Position numbers and translations under genes: made by a program. A stretch of 57,129 nucleotides of DNA from Verrucomicrobiales bacterium (GTDB taxonomy: Bacteria; Verrucomicrobiota; Verrucomicrobiia; Limisphaerales; UBA1100), in assembly GCA_005809105.1 (NCBI GenBank), contig SYLI01000100.1, forward strand, positions 1 to 57,129, in the 5' to 3' direction. Position 1 is the first letter of the stretch. The number at the start of each line of letters is the position of its first letter. Shown in pieces: positions 1-7,075 of this stretch. Under the pieces are notes generated by a model that did no database searches, was not told where the DNA came from, and worked only from the letters and a program-made list of their open reading frames with translations.

Positions 1-183
1 ACCGAAACCTACACCGACCTCATCAAGGCCGGCGTGGTGGATCCGACCAAGGTCTGCCGCAGCGCACTGCAGAACGCCGCGTCCATCGCCGCGTTGCTGC
101 TCACGACCGAGTGTCTCATCACCGACATTCCGGAGAAGGAGAAGGCTCCTGCCGGTGGCGGTCATGACCACGACCACATGTAA
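1..183 (+). CDS. groL: Chaperonin GroEL, C-terminal end (partial)
   Basis: This is the last 60 codons of the 60-kDa chaperonin, open at the left edge of the window. The segment [20 protein letters not shown] followed by LLLTTE is the conserved GroEL C-terminal equatorial-domain helix, part of the ring that folds proteins in the cytoplasm with ATP and GroES. The disordered tail ends in GGGHDHDHM instead of the common Gly-Gly-Met repeats. A strong hairpin terminator follows 31 bases after the stop, so this is the end of its transcript. groES and the rest of groL should lie to the left. The family call is very secure; only the tail is unusual. Confidence 0.96.
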   Translation, partial: TETYTDLIKAGVVDPTKVCRSALQNAASIAALLLTTECLITDIPEKEKAPAGGGHDHDHM

Positions 184-214
184 TCCGGGTCGTCCGGATT
201 GAAGCGAATTGACA

Positions 215-245
215 CGGGGCCGGGCAACCGGCCCCGTTTTGTTTT
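215..245 (+). terminator. Rho-independent terminator after groL
   Basis: A perfect GC-rich stem (CGGGGCCGG / CCGGCCCCG) with a GCAA tetraloop is followed by a T-rich run (TTTTGTTTT). It sits between the groL stop and the stop of the convergent mutarotase gene. Confidence 0.9.
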
Positions 246-247
246 GA

Positions 248-1150
248 TCACGCGCCTACCAAGGGCGCGCTTGCGATCCGCACCGCCATTGTCATCCCCT
301 GCCCTGCCGGCAGCACCATCCGATTGGGGCCGACGTTGCCCACCTCCACACAGAGCATCCGCCGGTATTCCTCCGGCGCCATGTCCGCCAGCCGCCGTGA
401 CTTCTCCACCCACGGATTCCACACCACCGTGGATTGCGACTGCACCTTGGCAACGGTGATACGCCGCTCCCACGCGGGGTCGTCGATGACCACCGTGCTG
501 CACGTATCGCGATAAACTCGGTCGGTTTCTGCAGCGATGCGAAGAGCCACCTCGCCCTGCTGGCCTATCGCGCCGCCCGCCACCTTGTCCATGAACCGCG
601 CGCCCTGCAATCCGTGCAGCTCCACCGAGCCAATGTCCCCCACGGCAAAGTAGGTGTGCAGGCACTGCTCAAACTCCAGCGTCCGGTCTGGTGCGGGGTT
701 GGTGATGCGAAGTTCCAGCGCCAGTTCATCGCGGATGGCTACGCGATACTGAGCGTGGAAAGGGGGATCCCCCTCCGCGGCGAAAAGCTCGAAGGTGGCG
801 CACACCGTTCCATCGGCCCGAGCCTCGCTCGCCACCAACCGCCACGGGCGCGCCCGCGCAAAGCCGTGTGCGGGGCAGCCGGGGCGATCCCCGAACCATG
901 GGAAAATGATCGGCACACCGCCACGGATGGCCTTGCCGCATTCAAAGCGGCTGGCACGGCTTAAAAACAGCAGCGGCTCATCGCCCCGTCGCTGAAAGTG
1001 GGTGACGTGGGCTCCTTGTAGATAAACCTCCGCCGTGCTGGCGTCGCTGGTGAGCACGACCATTGGCAGACCACCGCGACCTTTGGCAAACCGGACACGA
1101 CTTGGAATTTCAAATGCGCTCGACGACGCACCGCTTGGCGGAGTGGACAT
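248..1150 (-). CDS. D-hexose-6-phosphate mutarotase (YeaD-like)
   Basis: This is a galactose-mutarotase-fold protein of the YeaD group, which interconverts the anomers of hexose 6-phosphates in the cytoplasm. The signatures IRGGVPIIFPWFGDR, the His-containing LHTYFAVGD and the C-terminal NPWVEKSRRLADM and CVEVGN are typical of this group. The chosen start (MSTPPSG) gives 300 residues, close to family length. The frame stays open upstream to an alternative ATG at 1189 (MVRALTRG), and neither start has a clear Shine-Dalgarno. It is transcribed divergently from xylose isomerase, with only 83 bases between them, which suggests sugar metabolism. There is no signal peptide with the chosen start. 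The physiological substrate is inferred from the family. Confidence 0.86.
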   Translation of the reverse strand: MSTPPSGASSSAFEIPSRVRFAKGRGGLPMVVLTSDASTAEVYLQGAHVTHFQRRGDEPLLFLSRASRFECGKAIRGGVPIIFPWFGDRPGCPAHGFARARPWRLVASEARADGTVCATFELFAAEGDPPFHAQYRVAIRDELALELRITNPAPDRTLEFEQCLHTYFAVGDIGSVELHGLQGARFMDKVAGGAIGQQGEVALRIAAETDRVYRDTCSTVVIDDPAWERRITVAKVQSQSTVVWNPWVEKSRRLADMAPEEYRRMLCVEVGNVGPNRMVLPAGQGMTMAVRIASAPLVGA

Positions 1151-1233
1151 GAAAGGGACTATGCTGCCGCGTGTGAGGGCGCGCACCATTTTCCACTGTT
1201 CAACGCGCGCAATCTCGGAGAGCCTCCGCGCGC

Positions 1234-2274
1234 ATGTCCAGAAAGACGCGATACCGGTACTGTTTTGGTCCGTGGAATCTCAGCGAGGGACAGGATCCCT
1301 ACGGCCCCACCACGCGCCCCGCCCAATCGTTCGACTGGAAACTGGCCGCACTCAAGAAGCTCGGGTTCGACGCCATGATGTTCCACGACGACGACGCCGT
1401 GCCGGACATTGACACCAAGTCGGAGGCGCAGATTCGAAAGGAGGCCCGTGAATTGAAGAAGCGCCTTGATGGCGAGGGCATCGTGGCCGAAATGGTTGCG
1501 CCGCGGCTTTGGTTCCACCCCAACACGGTGGACGGCGCCTACACCAGCAACGACAAGAAGCACCGTCAGTACGCCATCGACCGCTCGAAGCGCACGCTGG
1601 ACATCGCCCACCTGCTGGGCACGGAACTCATCGTGCTGTGGCTGGCTCGCGAAGGCACCTACATCCGTGAGGCCAAGGACGGGCGACGCAGCATCGAGCT
1701 GCTGGTGGAGGCACTGGACGCCATGCTCTCGCACAACCCGCGCGCACGGCTGGCCATCGAGCCCAAGCCCAATGAGCCAATGGATCACGCCTACGTGCCG
1801 ACCATCGGCCACGCGCTGGCACTGGCTCACCTCACGTGCGATCCAAAGCGCGTGGGTTGCCTCATCGAAAGCGCCCACGCCATTCTCGCCGGCTTGGACC
1901 CCGCCGATGAAATTGATTTTGCCTGCAGCTTCAACAAGCTTTGGTCCGTGCATTTGAACGACCAGAATGGGCTTAAGTACGATCAGGATCGCCCCTTCGG
2001 TTGCACCAACCTGCGCAGCGCCTTTGACCAAGTCCGCGCGCTGGAACGCAACGGCTACGGCACTCGCGGCGAGTACATCTGCTTTGACGTCCACCCCTTT
2101 CGCACAACGAAGGTGGAGCACTGGACGGAGCATCTGGCGAATAGCCGGCGCACCTTCGAGCTCGTTCTGGAGAAGGTGCGCACCTTTGATGAGAAGGGGG
2201 CGCGCGCCCTCATCGCCAACCGCGACTATCAGGCGCTCGACCAGCGGGTCATCGAACATCTGCTGGGGAAATAG
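1234..2274 (+). CDS. xylA: Xylose isomerase (actinobacterial-type, short)
   Basis: This TIM-barrel metalloenzyme converts D-xylose to D-xylulose and often also D-glucose to D-fructose. The catalytic FHDDD (His51, Asp54), the metal ligands in AIEPKPNEP, IESAH and HLNDQ, the YDQD pair and a further Asp in FDVHPFRT all align with the Streptomyces-type enzyme. At 346 residues it is about 40 shorter than those roughly 388-residue enzymes. The C-terminal arm that normally wraps the partner subunit is compressed, yet the last residues (VIEHLLGK) match the usual end. This looks like an internal shortening and not a truncation. It is divergent from the hexose-phosphate mutarotase. No xylulokinase is visible nearby, so the in vivo substrate is uncertain. 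Confidence 0.9.
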   Translation: MSRKTRYRYCFGPWNLSEGQDPYGPTTRPAQSFDWKLAALKKLGFDAMMFHDDDAVPDIDTKSEAQIRKEARELKKRLDGEGIVAEMVAPRLWFHPNTVDGAYTSNDKKHRQYAIDRSKRTLDIAHLLGTELIVLWLAREGTYIREAKDGRRSIELLVEALDAMLSHNPRARLAIEPKPNEPMDHAYVPTIGHALALAHLTCDPKRVGCLIESAHAILAGLDPADEIDFACSFNKLWSVHLNDQNGLKYDQDRPFGCTNLRSAFDQVRALERNGYGTRGEYICFDVHPFRTTKVEHWTEHLANSRRTFELVLEKVRTFDEKGARALIANRDYQALDQRVIEHLLGK

Positions 2275-2286
2275 CCCGGCACCCGC

Positions 2287-2916
2287 TCAATCCAGCAGAC
2301 CGCAGTCCCGCACTTGCGCCAGCGACACTTCGGGCTGGAGGTGGTGAATCACCCGCCAGCCACGGGCGGCGCCGGCGGCGATGTTTTCGGCGCGGTCGTC
2401 CAGATAGAGCAAGTCTGCACCGCAAAGCCCGGTCGCACGCTCCACGACCTCGTACAGCCGCGCCTCAGGCTTCATCGCGCCGTGCTCGAAGGAGTAAATG
2501 CGGACGCCAAAATCTAAGATGAAGGGAAACCTAGCCTCGCAGAGTTTGATCGCCAGCGCATTGGTGTTGGAAAAAAGAACCGTCGCCACGCCGCGCGCCT
2601 GCAACGCCGCGTGGAGCGCAATCATGGGCTCGATGGGCGAGAAGATGTCACCGTAGAACCGGCCGCATTCCTCAAGGGTTCCCTCATAGCCGGTGGCCTG
2701 CTTCAAAGCGTGGAAGAATTCGTCGGTGGAGAGCCGCCCCGATTCATAATCCAAGAGCAACGGCGCCTGTTCAATCAAGCGCGATATTTCCTCATCCGAG
2801 CAGCGCGAGCGCGGCGCCATCGCGCGCGCCAGCAGGCCGTAGTCAAAGTCTAGGAGCACTTTTCCAAGATCGAACACGACGGCCTTGGGAAGAGCGCATG
2901 GGGACACGCACTTCAC
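2287..2916 (-). CDS. HAD-superfamily phosphatase, YihX-like
   Basis: This is a subfamily IA HAD hydrolase of 209 residues. Motif I is VVFDLGKVLLDFD, with a nucleophile Asp and a Gly where many HADs have the second Asp, as in E. coli YihX (glucose-1-phosphate phosphatase). Motif II is LFSNTN, motif III includes the Lys of GAMKPEARLY, and motif IV is LYLDDRAENI. The predicted reaction is dephosphorylation of a small sugar phosphate or nucleotide; the substrate cannot be read from sequence. The GTG start overlaps the recR stop in a GTGA, which implies translational coupling as the last gene of the dnaX-ybaB-recR operon. Confidence 0.85.
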   Translation of the reverse strand: MKCVSPCALPKAVVFDLGKVLLDFDYGLLARAMAPRSRCSDEEISRLIEQAPLLLDYESGRLSTDEFFHALKQATGYEGTLEECGRFYGDIFSPIEPMIALHAALQARGVATVLFSNTNALAIKLCEARFPFILDFGVRIYSFEHGAMKPEARLYEVVERATGLCGADLLYLDDRAENIAAGAARGWRVIHHLQPEVSLAQVRDCGLLD

Positions 2917-3524
2917 CCGCAGATCTCCCGGCGCCCTTCGATTGCGTGTGCCAGCGTCAACTCATCGGCAAACTCCAAACCGCTGCCCGCGGGCAGTCCG
3001 TGAGCGATGCGCGAGACCTTGATGCCCGCACCCGCCAGCCGCCTGGCGAGGTAGTGGCAGGTGGCGTCACCCTCGACATCGGTGGCCAGCGCAAGAATCA
3101 CCTCGCGCACCGCGCCGCCGCGCACGCGCCCCTCGAGTTCATCCAGCCGAAGATCTTCGGGCCCCACGCCGCTGACAGGGGAAAGCCGGCCGCCCAGCAC
3201 GTGAAACCGGCCATGAAAAACGCCCGCCTTGTGGATGCGCAATACGTCCAGCGCACTCTCCACCACACAGATCAAGGTGTCGTCGCGCCCTGGATCGGCG
3301 CAAAGCGCGCAAGGTTGCGACTGGGTGAGCGCGCCGCAGACGCTGCACGGGGCGATGGTGTCGCGCGCGTCGAGCAGACACTGCGCGAGGCTGCGGACCT
3401 GGCTGGCATCGGACTGAACCAAATGCAGCGCCAGCCGCTCTGCCGAGCGCGGCCCCAGACCTGGCAGCCGGCCCAATGCCGCCGCCAGCCGCTCCACGGG
3501 TTCGGGCAGCGACGTCATTCCCAT
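2913..3524 (-). CDS. recR: Recombination mediator RecR
   Basis: RecR acts with RecF and RecO to load RecA at gaps and stalled forks. The 203-residue protein has the N-terminal helix-hairpin-helix (LPGLGPRSAERLALHL), a four-Cys zinc finger (CSVCG then CALC), a Toprim domain beginning at ICVVE, and the C-terminal LPAGSGLEFADELTL motif that replaces a Walker B. The length matches the family. The start lies one base after the YbaB stop, and the stop overlaps the start of the HAD gene. dnaX-ybaB-recR is a widely conserved order. Confidence 0.97.
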   Translation of the reverse strand: MGMTSLPEPVERLAAALGRLPGLGPRSAERLALHLVQSDASQVRSLAQCLLDARDTIAPCSVCGALTQSQPCALCADPGRDDTLICVVESALDVLRIHKAGVFHGRFHVLGGRLSPVSGVGPEDLRLDELEGRVRGGAVREVILALATDVEGDATCHYLARRLAGAGIKVSRIAHGLPAGSGLEFADELTLAHAIEGRREICG

Positions 3525-3525
3525 C

Positions 3526-3837
3526 TCAACCCAATCCCGGCAGGTTCATGCCTGCGGTGATCTTGGCCATCTCGTTTTTCTGGATGTCCTGCGCCTGCGC
3601 GATGGCGCTGCTGACGGCCGAAAGCAGCATGTCCTCCAGCAATTCGGCGTCGTCGGGATTGAGCGCCTTGGGATCCACCTTGATGGACTGCACCGTGCCA
3701 TCGCAGCGCGCAACCACCCGCACCGCGCCGCCTCCGCTGGTGGCCTCGACCGTGCGCGTCGCCAGCTGCCCTTGAAGCGCGCCCGCCTGTTGCTGGGCGC
3801 GCATGGCCTGCTTCATCAGTTTGTTCAGACTGCTCAT
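3526..3837 (-). CDS. YbaB/EbfC-family nucleoid-associated protein
   Basis: This small dimeric DNA-binding protein of 103 residues belongs to the YbaB/EbfC family. It has an N-terminal amphipathic helix (LNKLMKQAMRAQQQ), the conserved strand segment VRVVARCDGTVQSIKVDP and a C-terminal helix. Family members bind DNA as 'tweezers' and affect nucleoid structure or recombination; the precise role here is not defined. It sits between dnaX (9-base gap) and recR (1-base gap), its standard position, and is presumably expressed from the dnaX/SRP RNA side. Confidence 0.95.
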   Translation of the reverse strand: MSSLNKLMKQAMRAQQQAGALQGQLATRTVEATSGGGAVRVVARCDGTVQSIKVDPKALNPDDAELLEDMLLSAVSSAIAQAQDIQKNEMAKITAGMNLPGLG

Positions 3838-3846
3838 GATTCCTTT

Positions 3847-5571
3847 CTAGCTCGTGGCCTTCACGTCAACGATCTGCCCCTTAAACACCTCCAATGCCTG
3901 ACGGATGAGCGGATCATCCTTAAAATCCTTCGCCGCTTGTGCCGCCCGGGGCGCGGAAGATGGCGCGGCAATCGGGGCAACAGTTGGCGCAGCCTTCGCG
4001 GCAGCGGGCGCGGAAGATGGCGCGGCAATGCCACCCACCCATCCCGCCGGACGTTCTGCAATGACCAGCCGCGAAATGGCGTTGGCGTGCCCAAGTTGTG
4101 CTAGGGCTTTGCGCAGTGTCTGATGAAACTGCGGGTTGTCAGCCAAATCCTTCGCGTCGGCAAATTGCGAAGAAAACCCGATGGTGAGACACTTGCCATC
4201 CCACGAGACGGGGTGCGCCTCCGCCAGGAAGCTTTTGGCAAAGGGCTGCAGGACGCTGGCCGCCGCCAGGAGGCTTCGCCAGCCATTTGGGGAATCGGGC
4301 CCCTCGCCGCCGGAGGCCGTCGCGATGACCGCCATCACCGTCGTGGACGCCGCTGCCGTGGGCACCGTGGCACCGGCAGCCTTGAACGCGGGCACGGGAG
4401 TTGAGGGCTGCGAAGGGGACACGGTTGCTCCGGGAGCACGCAGCTGGTTGAGGCGGTCGAGCACCGTGTCCAGGCTGACGGCCCGGGCGGCCTCGATGGC
4501 TTTCATCAGGCTCAACTCCACGAGCGTCTTCTTGGACATCGCATCGCGCAGGCGCAGCTCGCATTCGGTCAGCGCCTCGAGCACGCGAGTGAGGGCGGCT
4601 CCGTCAGCCAAGGGCGATTGACGGGCGAGCGCTTGGGTTTCCTCCTCGGAGAGTTCCAGCAGCGAGAGATCGCCCCGGGCCACCTGATAGACCAGCAGGT
4701 TCCGAAAATGCGCGAGCAAGTCGCCAACGAGCCGTCCCAGGTCCTTGCCGCCGGCCACCAAGGATTGCACCTCGCGCAGGGCCGCCGCAGCGTCGCCTTG
4801 CAGCACAGCTCCAGCAAGGCTGATCACCTGGCCTTGCGACGCCAGCCCAAACATGGAGAGCACGTCCTCCTCGCGCACCTGGCCGTCACAAAAACTGATG
4901 AGCTGGTCCAGCGTGGACTCCGCATCACGCATCCCGCCGTCCGCACCCCGCGCGATGGCGTGCAGCGCAGGCGCCTCGATGCGGACTTGTTCCTGTGCGG
5001 CAATGTGGGAAAGATGCGCCACGATGAGTGCGCTTGGAATACGCCTCAGATCAAAGCGCTGGCACCGGGACAGAATGGTGGGCAGCACCTTCTCAGGATC
5101 GGTGGTGGCGAAGAGAAAAATGACGTGGGCCGGTGGCTCCTCCAGCGTCTTCAACAGCGCGTTGAAGGCGGCGGTGGAGAGCATGTGGACTTCATCAATG
5201 ATGTAGATTTTGTAGCGGGAGGTGGCCGGCGCAAAGCGGCAGGTGTCGCGCAGTTCGCGCACCTGATCCACGCCGTTGTTGCTCGCACCGTCAATTTCCA
5301 GCACGTCGAGCGACCGGCCATCGACAATTTCGCGGCACCGTTCGTCGCCGGACTCGGGCGCCGCCGTGGGGCCGCCCGTCGCATTGAGGCATTGGGCCAG
5401 GATGCGCGCGATGGTGGTCTTGCCCGTGCCACGGGGGCCGCAAAAGAGATAGGCGTGGGCGATGCGGCCGGTGCCGATGGCGTTGGCCAGTGTGCGGGTG
5501 ACATGCTCCTGCCCCACGACGTCCTCGAAACGCTGCGGCCGATACTTGCGCGCCAGAACCTGATAGCTCAC
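3847..5571 (-). CDS. dnaX: DNA polymerase III subunit gamma/tau (DnaX)
   Basis: This is the AAA+ clamp-loader ATPase of the replicative polymerase, 574 residues from the chosen start. It has Walker A GPRGTGKT (about residues 45-52), Walker B IIDEVHML, the SRC arginine-finger motif in ILSRCQRFDL, domain III, and an Ala/Pro-rich linker leading to a tau-like C-terminus. The start is GTG at 5571, preceded by GGAGGGTGAGCAC. A longer frame to 5679 would run into the SRP RNA. Oddity: three of the four zinc-module cysteines are replaced. Aligned with E. coli Cys64/73/76/79, this protein reads Ala64, Glu73, Asp76 and Cys79, with an extra Cys61. No obvious gamma frameshift slippery run was noticed. Confidence 0.96.
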   Translation of the reverse strand: MSYQVLARKYRPQRFEDVVGQEHVTRTLANAIGTGRIAHAYLFCGPRGTGKTTIARILAQCLNATGGPTAAPESGDERCREIVDGRSLDVLEIDGASNNGVDQVRELRDTCRFAPATSRYKIYIIDEVHMLSTAAFNALLKTLEEPPAHVIFLFATTDPEKVLPTILSRCQRFDLRRIPSALIVAHLSHIAAQEQVRIEAPALHAIARGADGGMRDAESTLDQLISFCDGQVREEDVLSMFGLASQGQVISLAGAVLQGDAAAALREVQSLVAGGKDLGRLVGDLLAHFRNLLVYQVARGDLSLLELSEEETQALARQSPLADGAALTRVLEALTECELRLRDAMSKKTLVELSLMKAIEAARAVSLDTVLDRLNQLRAPGATVSPSQPSTPVPAFKAAGATVPTAAASTTVMAVIATASGGEGPDSPNGWRSLLAAASVLQPFAKSFLAEAHPVSWDGKCLTIGFSSQFADAKDLADNPQFHQTLRKALAQLGHANAISRLVIAERPAGWVGGIAAPSSAPAAAKAAPTVAPIAAPSSAPRAAQAAKDFKDDPLIRQALEVFKGQIVDVKATS

Positions 5572-5645
5572 GTGCTCACCCTCCGGCCGGGACGAGTGGC
5601 CGCCGGCGTCGTGCGGCAGATTGCGGTGCGCATCAGGAGCAATGG

Positions 5646-5741
5646 AAAAGCCAGGGTGACCACGGCGGATGCGGAACAAGCTTCCGTTGCTGCCTTCCGG
5701 CCCTGGCGGGGTTCACAAGCCCGCATTCCATGGGCCCTGGC
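5646..5741 (-). ncRNA. ffs: Bacterial SRP RNA (4.5S-like, small type)
   Basis: On the minus strand the conserved apical domain reads CAGGGCCGGAAGGCAGCAAC, with the GGAA tetraloop hairpin and the internal loop that binds Ffh. The ends pair exactly (GCCAGGG near 5741 with CCCTGGC near 5650) and are followed by TTTT, giving a rod of about 96 nt without an Alu domain. Together with Ffh it forms the signal recognition particle that targets nascent inner-membrane proteins. It lies just upstream of dnaX-ybaB-recR, the same arrangement as scr in Bacillus subtilis. The ends are estimated from base pairing. Confidence 0.93.
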
Positions 5742-5803
5742 AAATCCGGCGCGAAGTGTGCGGCTGGCCCACGCAAGCGGCAAGGAGAAAGCCACCATCA
5801 CGA

Positions 5804-6994
5804 CTACTCCGCGCGGAATTTGTGGATGGTGCTGGTGCGGTACGTCTGGCCTTCCTTGTAAATGGTGCTCGGAAACTTAGGCTGATTGACCGAGTCGGGG
5901 AAATGCTGGGTCTCCAGACAAATCGCACTGCGGTGCGGGTAGGTTTTGCCGCCCTTGCCGGTCTGGCCCTTGAGGAAGTTGCCGGTATAAAACTGGATGC
6001 CCGGCTCGCGCGTATGAATTTCCATCACCCGACCGCTGGCCGGATCCTTCACCGTCGCCGCGAGGCGCATCTCACCGGCCTTGCCGTTGACGACAAAGTT
6101 GTGGTCGTAGCCCTTCCACGGCGTGGTGTCGGCGGGGATGCGATCGCCGATACGATGGGGCTTGCCAAAGTCCAGCTCGCTGCCCTTCACCGGTTTCAAC
6201 TCGCCAGTGGGGATGAGCGTGTCGTCGGTGGGAGTGTACTGGTCGGCCTCTAATTTCAGCAGATGATCGAGCACCGTCGCAGACCCCGCCCCAGCTAGGT
6301 TGAAGTACGCGTGGTTGGTGAGGTTGATGGGTGTGGCATCCCCCGGCGCCGCGTCCTGCAGGCGGGCCTCGTAGTCCATCCTGAGTTCGCTTTCACGGGT
6401 GAGCGCGATGGTCACGGTCACCAAGAGTGTTCCCGGATAGCCTTCCTCGCCCGCGGGGCTGGTGTAGGTGAACACCACCCCCTGCTCGACAAGCTCCTTG
6501 CCGCGCCGCGTTTCATAGGGTGCGCCGCGCCACATCACCTTGCTTAAGCTGCGCTCCTTGCCGCCATGCAGATGATTGGGGTCGTTGTTGATGGCCAGCG
6601 TGTACTCCTTGCCATTCAGGGTAAATTTGCCCTTGGCGATGCGGTTGCACACCCGGCCGGTGGTGCAGCCGAAATACTGGTTGTCCCCGCCTTCGTATCC
6701 CGCCACGTCGCCGAAACCCAACACCACATCCGCCAGCTTCCCGGCCTTGTCCGGCACGTGCAATTCCACCAGCGTGGCGCCGTAGTCGGTCACCTTCGCG
6801 ATGAGCCCACGGCTGTTTTTCAAGGTCCACACGGTGGCGCTCTCCCCGGCCTTGGTCTTTCCAAAAGCGGCGGCAGGCGGCAGCGAAGCGGGCGGTTTTG
6901 TGGACATCGGATTGGGAATGGATTTGCAGGCACTGGCCAACGCCGCCAGCGACAGCATGAGAGAGGGCAATAACGCAGACAGGTTGGTCGGCAT
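5804..6994 (-). CDS. galM: Aldose 1-epimerase (mutarotase), predicted lipoprotein
   Basis: GalM interconverts the alpha and beta anomers of aldoses. Conserved segments include TDYGATLVELHVPDK, GRVCNRIAKGKF, HLHGGKE, the catalytic-His segment NLTNHAYFNLAG and the catalytic-Glu region CLETQHFPDSVNQ. The chosen start (MPTNLSALL) gives 396 residues beginning with a hydrophobic segment and a lipobox LASAC, so the enzyme is predicted to be exported and lipid-anchored. The frame is open further upstream to a TTG near 7054, but that would bury the signal peptide. It lies 80 bases downstream of the M16 peptidase on the same strand. Extracytoplasmic mutarotases are common where external polysaccharides are processed; that role is inference. 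Confidence 0.93.
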   Translation of the reverse strand: MPTNLSALLPSLMLSLAALASACKSIPNPMSTKPPASLPPAAAFGKTKAGESATVWTLKNSRGLIAKVTDYGATLVELHVPDKAGKLADVVLGFGDVAGYEGGDNQYFGCTTGRVCNRIAKGKFTLNGKEYTLAINNDPNHLHGGKERSLSKVMWRGAPYETRRGKELVEQGVVFTYTSPAGEEGYPGTLLVTVTIALTRESELRMDYEARLQDAAPGDATPINLTNHAYFNLAGAGSATVLDHLLKLEADQYTPTDDTLIPTGELKPVKGSELDFGKPHRIGDRIPADTTPWKGYDHNFVVNGKAGEMRLAATVKDPASGRVMEIHTREPGIQFYTGNFLKGQTGKGGKTYPHRSAICLETQHFPDSVNQPKFPSTIYKEGQTYRTSTIHKFRAE

Positions 6995-7075
6995 GAGGGG
7001 GCGATTTAATCCCCGAGCCATGGCGATGGCAATCCCAATCGCCCCATGAATCAACGGGGTGGCCCAAAGGGCCAG

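Noticed and set aside
5572-5679. N-terminal extension of DnaX by 36 codons
   Set aside because: It overlaps the SRP RNA, is not conserved, and a GTG with a good ribosome site begins the usual SYQVLARKYRP start.
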